In this document: in pieces, positions 34,709 to 44,066 of the stretch
How positions within the stretch are numbered: the first letter of the stretch is position 1
How the letters are laid out: every line of letters starts with the position of its first letter
Source: Cryobacterium sp. Y11
Lineage (GTDB): Bacteria; Actinomycetota; Actinomycetes; Actinomycetales; Microbacteriaceae
Assembly: GCF_002929535.1 (NCBI RefSeq)
Contig: NZ_PJJO01000060.1
Span: 62,001-126,000 of the forward strand
Length of the DNA stretch: 64,000 nt
Direction of reading: 5' to 3'
Program-made: the position numbers and the translations under genes
Notes under the pieces: generated by a model
Told to the model about the DNA's origin: nothing
The model's input: only the letters and a program-made list of their open reading frames with translations
Database searches by the model: none

Positions 34709-36840
34709 CGATGGATCACGGGGCTATGAACCACGGCGCCATGCATCACGGGTCGATGAACCACGGCGGCATGAACCACGGCGACCACGTCGGGCAGTTT
34801 CGGCGCCTGTTCTGGACCATGCTGGTGATCGCGGTGCCCGTCGTGGGGTTCAGCCACATGTTCGGGCAGCTCGTCGGGTACACGCTGCCCGATTTCGTGG
34901 GCAGTGCCTGGATCTCCCCCGTGCTCGGCACCGTGATGTACGTCTGGGGCGGTCGTCCCTTCCTGACCGGGGCCGTGTCAGAGCTAAAGACCCGCAAGCC
35001 GGGCATGATGCTGCTGATCGCCCTCGCGATCACGGTCGCGTTCCTCGCGTCCTGGGGCGCCAGCCTCGGACTGATCGACGCCGAGCTCGATTTTTGGTGG
35101 GAACTCGCGCTGCTGATCGTGATCATGTTGCTCGGGCACTGGATCGAAATGCGCTCGCTCGCGCAGACATCCACTGCCCTGGAATCGCTCGCAGCACTGC
35201 TGCCGGATGAGGCCGAACGAGTCGAGGGAGAGTCGATTGTGGTCGTCTCGCCGAGCGATTTGGTGCTCGGCGACCTTGTGGTGGTGCGGCCCGGTGGGCG
35301 CGTTCCGGCCGACGGGGAAGTCACCGAGGGCACCGCCGACGTCGACGAATCGATGATCACCGGCGAATCGCGGCCGGTTCAGCGCACCCGCGGTGACCAG
35401 GTCGTTGCCGGCACGGTCGCGACCGATTCCGCTCTGCGTGTGCGCGTGACCGCTGTCGGGGACGACACCGCGCTGGCCGGAATTCAGCGGCTCGTCACCG
35501 AGGCGCAAAACTCCTCGTCCCGGGCGCAGCGCATCGCCGACAAGGCCGCCGGCTGGCTATTCTGGTTCGCGCTCGGCTCCGGTGTGCTGACCGCGATCGT
35601 GTGGACCCTGCTCGGCCAGCCGCAGGATGCCGTGGTGCGCACGATCACCGTGCTGGTGATCGCCTGCCCGCACGCCCTCGGACTGGCGATTCCACTGGTG
35701 GTGTCGATCGCGACCGAACGCGCAGCGAAGGGCGGCGTGCTGATCAAGGATCGCCTCGCCCTCGAAAGCATGCGCCAGGTCACCTCGGTCTTGTTTGACA
35801 AAACCGGCACGCTCACCAAGGGCGAGCCGACCGTCAGTCACGTTGCCGTCGCCGCCCCAGTGAATGCTGCGGCGAGCGCCGCGAACGCTGCTCCGGCCGG
35901 CGCCCCTCAAGCTGGCCCGGTTGCGGCCGGACCTTCGGCTTCGGCGCCGCTCACTGCGGACCAGATTCTCGCCTGGGCGGCAGCGGTGGAAGGTGACAGT
36001 GAGCATCCGCTTGCCCGCGCCATCGTGACGGCCGCGCGGGGCCGCGCGCTAACCGTGCCGCGGGCGAGCGAGTTTAAGACTGCTGCGGCGGTCGGCGTGA
36101 CCGGTCTGGTCGACGGGCACAGCGTGAGCGTCGGCGGGCCGAGCATGCTCGACGAGCACGGGACGCAGCCCTTGGCTGAGACCATCGCCTGGCAGAGTCA
36201 GGGCGCGATCATTCTGCACGTGCTGCGGGACGGCGAGGTGATCGGCGCGATCGGCCTGGCCGATGAGATTCGCGAGGAATCGCGGCAAGCCGTCGACGCC
36301 CTGCACCGGCGCGGTATCGAGGTGGTCATGATCACCGGCGACGCCGAGGCGGTGGCTCAATCGGTAGCGGCGGAGCTCGGCATTGACCGGGTGTTCGCCG
36401 GCGTGCACCCGGAAGACAAGGCGCGCAAGGTCGCCGAACTGCAGCACGAAGGCCGCCGCGTGGCGATGGTCGGCGACGGAGTCAACGACGCCCCGGCGCT
36501 GGCCCAGGCCGATGTCGGCATCGCAATCGGTGCCGGTACCGACGTGGCCATCGCGTCGGCCGGCGTGATCCTCGCCAGCGACGACCCGCGGTCGGTGCTT
36601 TCGGTGATCGAGCTTTCCCGGGCGAGCTACCGCAAGATGAGACAGAACCTGTGGTGGGCGGCTGGCTACAACCTCCTGTCCGTTCCGCTCGCTGCCGGGG
36701 TGCTCGCTCCGATCGGATTTATACTGCCGATGGAGATCGGTGCGCTACTCATGTCGGTGTCCACCGTGGTCGTCGCCCTGAACGCGCAGCTGCTGCGGCG
36801 CCTCGACCTGCGACCGGAGTCGAGTGTGCGCGAGCCTTGA
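34705..36840 (+). CDS. copB: Copper-exporting P1B-type ATPase, CopB-like
   Basis: P-type ATPase of 711 residues. The N-terminus is a His/Met-rich metal-binding tail (MDHGAMNHGAMHHGSMNHG) instead of a heavy-metal-associated domain. The transmembrane metal motif is CPH (residues 321-323), typical of P1B-3 CopB-like pumps rather than CPC of CopA. Catalytic motifs are TGES, DKTGT (Asp365) and GDGVNDAPAL. A 35-residue Ala/Pro/Gly-rich stretch interrupts the nucleotide-binding domain after PTVSHVAVA. ATG 34705 overlaps the DUF305 stop. It probably exports copper, with the CsoR-type operator upstream controlling it. Confidence 0.92.
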   Translation: MTMDHGAMNHGAMHHGSMNHGGMNHGDHVGQFRRLFWTMLVIAVPVVGFSHMFGQLVGYTLPDFVGSAWISPVLGTVMYVWGGRPFLTGAVSELKTRKPGMMLLIALAITVAFLASWGASLGLIDAELDFWWELALLIVIMLLGHWIEMRSLAQTSTALESLAALLPDEAERVEGESIVVVSPSDLVLGDLVVVRPGGRVPADGEVTEGTADVDESMITGESRPVQRTRGDQVVAGTVATDSALRVRVTAVGDDTALAGIQRLVTEAQNSSSRAQRIADKAAGWLFWFALGSGVLTAIVWTLLGQPQDAVVRTITVLVIACPHALGLAIPLVVSIATERAAKGGVLIKDRLALESMRQVTSVLFDKTGTLTKGEPTVSHVAVAAPVNAAASAANAAPAGAPQAGPVAAGPSASAPLTADQILAWAAAVEGDSEHPLARAIVTAARGRALTVPRASEFKTAAAVGVTGLVDGHSVSVGGPSMLDEHGTQPLAETIAWQSQGAIILHVLRDGEVIGAIGLADEIREESRQAVDALHRRGIEVVMITGDAEAVAQSVAAELGIDRVFAGVHPEDKARKVAELQHEGRRVAMVGDGVNDAPALAQADVGIAIGAGTDVAIASAGVILASDDPRSVLSVIELSRASYRKMRQNLWWAAGYNLLSVPLAAGVLAPIGFILPMEIGALLMSVSTVVVALNAQLLRRLDLRPESSVREP

Positions 36841-36855
36841 GTTCGTGCGCCGAGG

Positions 36856-36930
36856 TGTGAGTCTCACACGCCGAGCCGTGAGTCTGCGCCCAATCCAACG
36901 ATTCAGCGCCCCGAAACTCACGGCTCGGCG
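36856..36930. terminator. Compound hairpin after copB
   Basis: A perfect 15-bp stem (36869-36883 with 36916-36930) encloses a 32-nt loop and is preceded by a small palindrome TGTGA-GTC-TCACA (36856-36868). It lies between the convergent copB and EamA genes. Confidence 0.7.
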
Positions 36931-36963
36931 CAGCGCGGGATGCTGACCTACCCAAACGGATGC

Positions 36964-37872
36964 TCAGCGCACGTTCAAACGGTGACCGGCCTCGATGCGC
37001 TGGCCCCAGAAGGTACCCGCCACAATGAGGATCGCCCCAACGGCCCCGATCAATCCGAGCGCCTCACTGCCCAGCGACACCCCCACGAGCACAGCCCAGA
37101 TCGGTTCGGTACCCATGAGCAGGCTCGACCGGGCCGCCGAGGTGCGGCGAATCGCCCACATCTGCGCCAAAAACGCGAACACGCTACAGGCCAGACCGAG
37201 GTAGAGCACGCCGATCCATTCGGCCAGATTGAACGTCGTGACGGCCAGGGCGAGACCGGGAACATCCAACGCGGTGAAGACAACCGCCCCGACGAGCGCC
37301 TGCAGAAGGGTGAGCGTGATGGTGCTGTCGCTGCGACCGCGAGTGAGGTGGCCCATCATGGTCACGTGCAGGGAGCGCACGAGCGCCGCTGCCAGAATCA
37401 GCAGGTCACCCACGTTGGGCTCGGCGAATCCGTTGCCAGAGACAAGCAGGGCGACTCCGACCACCGCGAGCACCGCGGCCACGAAAAACGGGCGCGGCAG
37501 CCAGCGCCGGGCCGCAACCGATTCGAGCACCGGAGTGACAATGATGGTGAGACTGATGATGAGCCCGGCATTCGTGGCCGAGGTGAACGCCACGCCCTGA
37601 GTTTCGAGCCAGAGAATGCTCGCCTGGGTCACCCCGAGGAGCAACCCAAGCCCGAGCGCCCGCCGGGTAGGAAGCCGTTCGTGCCGCACCAGCCACACGA
37701 TCAGCAGGGCAACAGCGGCAACCAGAAAACGCAGCGCGAGCACGGCCGACACGCTCGCCTGCTCGGTAAGCACCTTCGCGCTCAGGTAACTGCCGCCCCA
37801 CACCGCGGCAACGAGAAGTAGCACGAGGTCGACCCGGGAGCGTGCGAGGGCGCGCGGCAGGGGAATAATCAA
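36964..37872 (-). CDS. EamA/DMT-family transporter
   Basis: Ten predicted transmembrane helices in two repeated EamA halves, 302 residues. The first half begins LVLLLVAAVWGGSYLSAK, and the second is recognisable from GLACSVFAFLAQMWAIRRTS and EPIWAVLVG. It is likely an exporter of metabolites or drugs; the substrate cannot be deduced. The start lies one base after the galM stop, so it is the third gene of a deoR-galM-eamA operon. Confidence 0.88.
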   Translation of the reverse strand: MIIPLPRALARSRVDLVLLLVAAVWGGSYLSAKVLTEQASVSAVLALRFLVAAVALLIVWLVRHERLPTRRALGLGLLLGVTQASILWLETQGVAFTSATNAGLIISLTIIVTPVLESVAARRWLPRPFFVAAVLAVVGVALLVSGNGFAEPNVGDLLILAAALVRSLHVTMMGHLTRGRSDSTITLTLLQALVGAVVFTALDVPGLALAVTTFNLAEWIGVLYLGLACSVFAFLAQMWAIRRTSAARSSLLMGTEPIWAVLVGVSLGSEALGLIGAVGAILIVAGTFWGQRIEAGHRLNVR

Positions 37873-37873
37873 C

Positions 37874-38839
37874 CTAGGACTGGCTGTGTGAGTCGAAGCC
37901 GGCGTGACGGATGCCCCAGCGCACGACCCACTGCCCGCCCGGCTCTAGCCAGTGCAGGCCAGCGCCGGAGTTGAACGCATCGGCCGGTGCCGTCATGGGT
38001 TCGATCGCGATCGCCTGGCCGGCAATCTCCTGGCCGCCCATCGGCTCCACGCCGGCGGCGCTCACCGGAAAGATGCGCGGCGTGAACACCTGCACGTAGC
38101 GCATGTTCTCATCGCCCCACAGGGTGACCCTCCGGCCATCCGGTGCGGTGAGGGTATGTTCGGCCTTTATACCGACCCCGCCGAAGCCGTCATCAAGGTC
38201 GAGCTCGCCGATAGTCACGCCCGCGCGCAGATCAAACCGGGTGCCGTCGACGGGGGTTTCGCCGAGCGGGTTGAGACGGTCGTCCACGTCAATGTGGGTC
38301 GCGGCATCCACTCGCACTGTGAGGTCACCGGTCGGTAGGTCGCCGATTTTCAGATACGGATGCGCCCCCACGGCTACCGGCGCCGCCTCGGAACCGACGT
38401 TGTGCAGCCGGTGCGTCACGTTTAAGCCGTCGTCGGTGAGGGCGTAAGTCACCTCGGTGTCGAGGTGAAACGGGTAGCCGGACTGCGGAAAGACGGTCGC
38501 GGCCAGGGTCACCGATGGAGCGGTGCGGGAAATTTCACGATAGGGAGCAAAACGCAGCAGCCCGTGAATGGCGTTCCGGCGGGCTGGCTCGGTGACCGCG
38601 AGCTGGCGGGTCACGCCATTCTGAGTCCACCTGCCATCGCGAATGCGGTTAGGCCAGGGAACGAGCACGATTCCCGCCGCCATCGGCGGCTGCGATGCTT
38701 CGGGAAACGTCTCGACCAGGTCTATGCCGTTTACGGAATATACCCGGAGACCGGCCGCCACCTCGGTCACGACCGCGCGGGCTGTTCCGCGTGGTGTCTG
38801 CAAGGTCAGATCGTATTGGATTCCGGTGGGTGGGCGCAT
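37874..38839 (-). CDS. galM: Aldose 1-epimerase
   Basis: Mutarotase of 321 residues that interconverts alpha and beta anomers of galactose or glucose. Family signatures: VPWPNRIRDGRW, RRNAIHGLLRFAPY (catalytic His), VGAHPYLKIGD (second His) and IEPMTAPADAFN (catalytic Glu). It lies 9 bp after the deoR-type gene and divergent from galT-galK, so it supports galactose entry into the Leloir pathway. Confidence 0.92.
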   Translation of the reverse strand: MRPPTGIQYDLTLQTPRGTARAVVTEVAAGLRVYSVNGIDLVETFPEASQPPMAAGIVLVPWPNRIRDGRWTQNGVTRQLAVTEPARRNAIHGLLRFAPYREISRTAPSVTLAATVFPQSGYPFHLDTEVTYALTDDGLNVTHRLHNVGSEAAPVAVGAHPYLKIGDLPTGDLTVRVDAATHIDVDDRLNPLGETPVDGTRFDLRAGVTIGELDLDDGFGGVGIKAEHTLTAPDGRRVTLWGDENMRYVQVFTPRIFPVSAAGVEPMGGQEIAGQAIAIEPMTAPADAFNSGAGLHWLEPGGQWVVRWGIRHAGFDSHSQS

Positions 38840-38848
38840 CCGTTCAGC

Positions 38849-39712
38849 CTAGGGCCGCTGGGTCGTTTCTGGCGCAGTGCGCGGGAGTAAGACGGTGAGC
38901 CCGGTTTCCCGAAGCGAATCCAACGTGGCCGGATCGGCGGCGGCATCCGTGATGAGCGTGTGGAAGGCGCTCAGCGGACCTACCCGGCCGAGGTGCACCT
39001 GACCCAGCTTGGAACGATCTGCCACAACAATCACGCATTCCGCCGCGGCGAGCATAAGCGCCTTGACTGACGCCTCAGGCAGGTTGATATTGGTGACGCC
39101 GCCGGCACTATCGACGCCGTTGCAGCCGATGAAAACGAAGTCGGCGTGAATCTGGCTCAATACCATTCCGGCGAGCGGCTCGACCAGGGAATGCTGCAGT
39201 GGCCGCAGCGTGCCTCCCGTGACGATGACGGTGAATCGGGGGATGGCCTGTTCCAGTTCCAGGGCGATGCTGAGACCGTTGGTGATGATGACGACGTCAT
39301 GAAGGTCGGTCCTGGCGCAGAGCGCGCGCGCGATCGCGTGGGTTGTCGTTCCCACGTCAAGAATTACGCTCTGTCCACTCTGCACGAGCCCCGCCGCGAC
39401 CTGGGCTATTTGTTGCTTGGGAACAACGGATGCTTCCAGCGCCTGCTCGAATGAGGGCTCGCGTTCCGCCCCGGTACCGTCACCCGGGGGCTGCGCCGGC
39501 ACGGCGCCGCCGTGCACGCGCCGCACGGCACCCTGCAGTTCGAGGGCATCGAGGTCGGCCCTGGCCGTCACTCCGGAAATGCCAAAGGCGCTGCGCAACT
39601 CGCTCACTCGCACAAACCCGCGTTCCTCAACGAGCTGCTGCGCCTGCTCACGGCGAACGTGAGCGGGAAGTGGATCGGGAAGCTGGCTGCGCGTTGGTTC
39701 AATCGCGTTCAT
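38849..39712 (-). CDS. DeoR-family transcription regulator
   Basis: Repressor of 287 residues. The N-terminal DeoR helix-turn-helix (RREQAQQLVEERGFVRVSELRSAFG, then VTARADLDALE) is followed by a sugar-phosphate-sensing domain with DVGTTTHAIARAL and FIGCNGVDSAGGVTN. It is divergent from galTK and heads the galM operon, so it very likely controls galactose genes, perhaps in response to galactose 1-phosphate. A short Pro/Gly-rich insert (PAQPPGDGTGAERE) follows the HTH domain. Confidence 0.9.
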   Translation of the reverse strand: MNAIEPTRSQLPDPLPAHVRREQAQQLVEERGFVRVSELRSAFGISGVTARADLDALELQGAVRRVHGGAVPAQPPGDGTGAEREPSFEQALEASVVPKQQIAQVAAGLVQSGQSVILDVGTTTHAIARALCARTDLHDVVIITNGLSIALELEQAIPRFTVIVTGGTLRPLQHSLVEPLAGMVLSQIHADFVFIGCNGVDSAGGVTNINLPEASVKALMLAAAECVIVVADRSKLGQVHLGRVGPLSAFHTLITDAAADPATLDSLRETGLTVLLPRTAPETTQRP

Positions 39713-39797
39713 CAGACCAGTATCACTTGCTTTCTTTTGGTTTTCAATACATAAATGAATGGTTTCGTTTGCGCAAATTTGCTAACGTGGCAGTGCC
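39713..39797. promoter_or_regulatory. Divergent galactose promoter region
   Basis: The 85-bp gap is AT-rich and carries TTTCTTTTGG (39731-39740) and TTTCGTTTGC (39763-39772) as a direct repeat, plus overlapping palindromes TTTGCGCAAA (39768-39777) and GCAAATTTGC (39773-39782). TTTC-based repeats are usual for DeoR-family operators. A GCTAAC box at 39781-39786 could be the galT -10, giving a very short leader. Confidence 0.5.
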
Positions 39798-40970
39798 ATG
39801 ACATCTGCAGACACCCGCCGCCCCCATTTTGTCGCCGACGACACGATCGCGCGTCAGTCCAGCACCCTCGCCGACGGACGCGACCTGGTGTATTTCGACG
39901 ACCCCGACACCGCGCTGCCGCCCGAACGCGCCCCCGACCTGCGTGAACCCGCCGAACGAGCGACCACCGCGACCATGCGTCAGGACCCCCTTACCGGGGA
40001 ATGGGTCTCGATCGCGGCCAACCGTCAAAACCGCGTCTTCTTGCCGCCAGCCACGCAAGACCCGCTCGCACCGCAATCTCCCGGCAACGCCTCCGAGATT
40101 CCAAGCAATTACGACGTGGCCGTGTTCGAGAACAAGTCACCGTCCTTTGGTCCGCTGCTGGCGGATGCTCCGGTCGACCTGGCCGACCTCAACACCATCG
40201 GCATCGGTCGCACCCGCCCGTCCGTTGGCCGCTGCGAAGTGGTGTGCTTCAGCCCCGAAAATGAAGGATCATTCGCGAGCCTATCTGTGACTCGAGCGCG
40301 AACCGTCATCGAAGCCTGGGCCGAACGCACCCATGTGTTGTCGCAATTGCCGGGTGTTGAACAAGTATTCCCGTTTGAGAATAGAGGCGAACAGATCGGG
40401 GTGACCCTGCGGCATCCGCACGGTCAGATCTACTCCTACCCCTATGTCACACCGCGCACGCAGCGCCTCGTCGACTCACTCGAGCGCTATGGACCGACCC
40501 TGTTTGCCGACATCCTGGCCAGCGAACAAGCCAGTGACCGGGTAATTCTTCGCGGCGAGCACTGGAGTGCGTTCGTGCCGTTTGCCGCACGCTGGCCCAT
40601 CGAAGTACACATGCTGCCGCACCGTCAGGTACCCGACTTCGCCGAAACCACCCTGGTCGAACGCGACGAATTGGCCGTGTTGTACCGACGGCTACTGCGC
40701 GGCATCGACGCGATTTACACGACGCCCACTCCCTATATCGCTGCCTGGCATCAGGCCCCCGTGCGGAAACATCGGGCGGACATCCGTTTGATGTTGCAGG
40801 TGACCAGCCCCAGACGTGCCGAGGACAAACTAAAGTTCCTGGCCGGGTCGGAGGCCGCCATGGGCGCCTGGATCGGCGACGTCACTCCAGAGGATGCTGC
40901 CGCCACAATTCGCACTGCCGTCGCGCGCGCCGCCGAGGCAGACTCCGCCACCGCGGGCACGCCCTCATGA
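39798..40970 (+). CDS. galT: Galactose-1-phosphate uridylyltransferase
   Basis: Leloir-pathway enzyme of 390 residues that transfers UMP from UDP-glucose to galactose 1-phosphate. The active-site HPH motif is in LRHPHGQIYSYPY. Other family blocks are MRQDPLTGEWVSIAANRQNR and HMLPHRQVPDF. No strong ribosome-binding site precedes ATG 39798; the mRNA may be nearly leaderless. The stop overlaps galK as ATGA. No galE is present in the window. Confidence 0.95.
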   Translation: MTSADTRRPHFVADDTIARQSSTLADGRDLVYFDDPDTALPPERAPDLREPAERATTATMRQDPLTGEWVSIAANRQNRVFLPPATQDPLAPQSPGNASEIPSNYDVAVFENKSPSFGPLLADAPVDLADLNTIGIGRTRPSVGRCEVVCFSPENEGSFASLSVTRARTVIEAWAERTHVLSQLPGVEQVFPFENRGEQIGVTLRHPHGQIYSYPYVTPRTQRLVDSLERYGPTLFADILASEQASDRVILRGEHWSAFVPFAARWPIEVHMLPHRQVPDFAETTLVERDELAVLYRRLLRGIDAIYTTPTPYIAAWHQAPVRKHRADIRLMLQVTSPRRAEDKLKFLAGSEAAMGAWIGDVTPEDAAATIRTAVARAAEADSATAGTPS

Positions 40971-42151
40971 CCGCGGCCATCAGCGCCCTGGAGCGCGCAG
41001 CCCAGGCTGGCTTTGCCAGTCGCTTCGATCACGGCGCGATGGGCCTGTGGTCGGCGCCCGGCCGGGTGAACCTGATCGGTGAGCACACCGATTACAACGA
41101 CGGCTTCGTGCTGCCGTTGGCCATCGACCGGCGCACGGTCGTTGCGCTGGCCACCCGCAACGATCGGATTATTCGCGTGGCGAGTTCCTTCGCGAGCGAG
41201 ACCGTCGAGGTTTCACTCGACGAGTTGGTTCCCGAAAACCTCGACGGCTGGTCAGCCTACCCGCTCGGCGTGGCGTGGGCCTTAGGGCAGTTCGGAGCGG
41301 ACCTGTCAGCCGTGCCCGGGTTCGAGATCTACGTCGACTCCAACGTTCCGGTGGGTGCCGGGCTGTCTTCGTCGGCAGCGCTGGAGAGCGCCGTCGCTGT
41401 CGCCCTCAACGACGTGTGGGGTCTGAAACTCGATCGATTGACCCTGGCCCGGGTTGGCCAGCTCGCCGAGAACCGCGTCGTCGGTGCCCCGACCGGCATC
41501 ATGGACCAGTCGGCATCGCTGCTCGGCCGCACCGACGCGGTGGTCTTTCTGGACTGCCGGAGCCTTTCGGCCGAGGTCATCCCACTCGGACTCAACCCGG
41601 CCGGCCTCGAGCTACTCATCATCGACACCCGGGTGAGCCACTCACACGCGACAGGCGGTTACGCCGCACGCCGGGCATCCTGTGAGGCTGGCGCCCACAC
41701 GATGGGGGTGCCGGCACTGCGCGATCTCAGTGTCGACGATCTCCCGCGCGCGCAGGCGCTTCTCGACGACGAGACCTTTCGCCGGGTGCGTCACATCGTG
41801 ACCGAGAACCAACGAGTGCTGGACACCGTGCAGACCCTGCGGGGCAGCGGATGCGCCGCGATCGGGGCCCTGCTCGATGCCTCGCACCGCTCGATGCGCG
41901 ACGACTTCGAGATTTCAGCCCCGGAGCTGGACCTCGCCGTGGTCACCGCGCGCGCGGCCGGCGCGATCGGTGCGCGCATGACCGGTGGCGGATTCGGGGG
42001 CGCAGCCATCGCCCTGACCCCGACCGAGCTCGTGCCAGCCGTACAAGCCGCCGTACTGGCGGCCTTCGCCACACACGGCTTTGCCACACCCGACTTGTTC
42101 GTGGTGCACGCTGCCGATGGGGCAACCCACGACGCGGACGGAGAACACTGA
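40967..42151 (+). CDS. galK: Galactokinase
   Basis: GHMP kinase of 394 residues phosphorylating galactose at C1. The signature GRVNLIGEHTDYNDG is near residue 32, the phosphate-binding loop PVGAGLSSSAALE at about 125, and the third motif GARMTGGGFGG near 330. It is translationally coupled to galT. A 77-bp gap separates it from the convergent metS; no clear terminator was seen. Confidence 0.96.
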   Translation: MTAAISALERAAQAGFASRFDHGAMGLWSAPGRVNLIGEHTDYNDGFVLPLAIDRRTVVALATRNDRIIRVASSFASETVEVSLDELVPENLDGWSAYPLGVAWALGQFGADLSAVPGFEIYVDSNVPVGAGLSSSAALESAVAVALNDVWGLKLDRLTLARVGQLAENRVVGAPTGIMDQSASLLGRTDAVVFLDCRSLSAEVIPLGLNPAGLELLIIDTRVSHSHATGGYAARRASCEAGAHTMGVPALRDLSVDDLPRAQALLDDETFRRVRHIVTENQRVLDTVQTLRGSGCAAIGALLDASHRSMRDDFEISAPELDLAVVTARAAGAIGARMTGGGFGGAAIALTPTELVPAVQAAVLAAFATHGFATPDLFVVHAADGATHDADGEH

Positions 42152-42228
42152 ACCGTAACCAGCACGAGCCACATCTGCCCATCGACCTCAGCCGCGGGCG
42201 AACCAACCTCACTCTGCTGGTCACTGAA

Positions 42229-42390
42229 CTATCGTAGCGGCGGCACGGATTCGCCTCCCTGAGCAACGACGTCGGCTTCCTCGTCGTCGATGGCTTCAGG
42301 ATGCCACTTGAGATTGAGCAGGGCCAAACCTAGCCCTCCCCAAACGGCTAACAGAGCGATGATCATCATGACGATCGCGGCGGCGCTCAT
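42229..42390 (-). CDS. metS: MetS-like small subunit of an NSS-family transporter
   Basis: A 53-residue protein: one transmembrane helix (IVMMIIALLAVWGGLGLALLN), then KWHPE and an acidic tail. It starts at ATG 42390, overlapping the stop of the large transporter as ATGA, with an excellent GGAGGAG site. The position and form match MetS, the small subunit required with MetP for methionine (and alanine) uptake in Corynebacterium. The gene is short and easily missed. Confidence 0.85.
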   Translation of the reverse strand: MSAAAIVMMIIALLAVWGGLGLALLNLKWHPEAIDDEEADVVAQGGESVPPLR

Positions 42391-44066
42391 TGGCTCCTCC
42401 TTTCCCCGTCGCCGGGCACGGATGCCGATGCGGCCGTTCCGGGCAGAACGGCCCGGTCCCCCGTAGTCTTATCCGTGGTGGCTATATTCGCATCGAGTTC
42501 GGCGTCCAGGATCGGTCCATGGATATTTTCGTCATGAATGGCGGATCGGTGGCTCCACGGGATCTTGGAGAGCAGGTAGGCGATCAACACCAGGGCGATC
42601 ACCATTCCCCAGCCGAAGATGCCGACAAACCAGCCCGGCAAGCCGCCGTAGCCCTCGCTAATCCTGGTCGTGAGGGTGTCGATCAGGATGTAGCCCAGGA
42701 CAACCGGAGTGACGCCGCCGATGAAAATCTGCCAGCTACGGCCCAGCCTAATCGAGGACGTTGCATTGACGTGTTCGCGCAGCCGGGGAAGTGCGCTGAA
42801 CCCAGCGGACATCGCCACCACGGCGACCAGTGCGACGGCCACAATTCCGAAGCTATTGACAAAGGCATCGGTCACATCGAGCAGGTTCAGACCCGTCGTC
42901 GTCGGAAACAGCAGAATAGATATCAGGGCCAACGGGATGCCGACCACCAGCGTTGAACGCGCCCGAGACCAGCTCGACTTGTCCTGGACGGCGGCAATGA
43001 TCACTTCGACGATGCTGATCAGCGACGTTAGACCGGCGAACACGAGCGAACCAAAGAACAGTACCCCCAAAAGTACGCCAGCCGGAGCCTGCGCAATGAT
43101 GGTCGGGAACGCAATGAATGCCAATCCGATACCGCTGACGGCGACTTCATCTACGCCAACACCGCTCGCTGCGGCCATGAATCCCAAGGCAGCAAAGACC
43201 CCGATGCCGGCGAGTATCTCGAAGCCGGAGTTGGCGAAGCCAACGACGAATCCCGAACCGGTCAGATCGGTTTTTCGCCGCAGGTAGGAGGAATACGTGA
43301 TCATGATCCCAAAGCCCACCGACAGCGAGAAGAAGATCTGCCCATAGGCAGCCACCCAGATAGAACTGTCACCGAGCCGGGTCCAGTCCGGCGTGAACAA
43401 CGCGTCCAGCCCGGTCCATGCACCCTCAAGGAACAGCGCCTGGACAACCAGAATGATGAACATGATCAGCAGCAGTGGTATGAATACGACGGCGGTACGG
43501 GCAATCCCCTTTTGCACGCCCAATGCCAGGATGGTGATAACCACGCCCCAGACGAGAATCAGCGGAATGAGTACGGACGGCACAAAGTCAAAGCCCACGT
43601 TCACCTGATCGCTGACCTGAAGGAACTCGCCGGTAAAGAAGCCAGCGGCATCATCGCCCCACGCTGTCGTGAAGGAAAATATGACGTACATGCCGGCCCA
43701 TGCAATGATCACCGCATAATAGACGGCAATGACGAAACAGATCCCCACTTGCCACCAGCCAATGGCTTCAGCTTTGGGATGCAACCGCCGGAGGGCCAAC
43801 GGAGGCGACCCACGAAATCGGTGCCCGACGGCATAATCAAGAAAGAGCAGTGGTATTCCGGCAGTGAGCAAGGCGATCAGGTATGGGATCATGAACGCCC
43901 CGCCACCGTTTTCATAGGCAACGTAGGGGAAGCGCCAGATATTGCCGAGTCCCACGGCAGACCCGATGGCGGCGAGAATAAACACTTTCCGCCCGGACCA
44001 CATCTCACGCTGCGGCCGAGCGCTCACGTTCAATAGTGGATGCCGTAGCTTACCTGATGTACTCAT
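42387..44066 (-). CDS. metP: Sodium-dependent NSS-family transporter, MetP-like
   Basis: Neurotransmitter:sodium symporter family protein of 559 residues with about 12 helices. Helix 1 holds the family's Na+-site motif AIGSAVGLGNIWRFPYVAYE, and helix 6 shows YGQIFFSLSVGFGIMITYSSY. The adjacent metS gene points to methionine/alanine import. ATG 44066 (MSTSGKLRHP) is preceded by GAGGA at suitable spacing; the longer frame to 44114 is less likely. The C-terminal 60 residues are hydrophilic. Confidence 0.9.
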   Translation of the reverse strand: MSTSGKLRHPLLNVSARPQREMWSGRKVFILAAIGSAVGLGNIWRFPYVAYENGGGAFMIPYLIALLTAGIPLLFLDYAVGHRFRGSPPLALRRLHPKAEAIGWWQVGICFVIAVYYAVIIAWAGMYVIFSFTTAWGDDAAGFFTGEFLQVSDQVNVGFDFVPSVLIPLILVWGVVITILALGVQKGIARTAVVFIPLLLIMFIILVVQALFLEGAWTGLDALFTPDWTRLGDSSIWVAAYGQIFFSLSVGFGIMITYSSYLRRKTDLTGSGFVVGFANSGFEILAGIGVFAALGFMAAASGVGVDEVAVSGIGLAFIAFPTIIAQAPAGVLLGVLFFGSLVFAGLTSLISIVEVIIAAVQDKSSWSRARSTLVVGIPLALISILLFPTTTGLNLLDVTDAFVNSFGIVAVALVAVVAMSAGFSALPRLREHVNATSSIRLGRSWQIFIGGVTPVVLGYILIDTLTTRISEGYGGLPGWFVGIFGWGMVIALVLIAYLLSKIPWSHRSAIHDENIHGPILDAELDANIATTDKTTGDRAVLPGTAASASVPGDGERRSQ

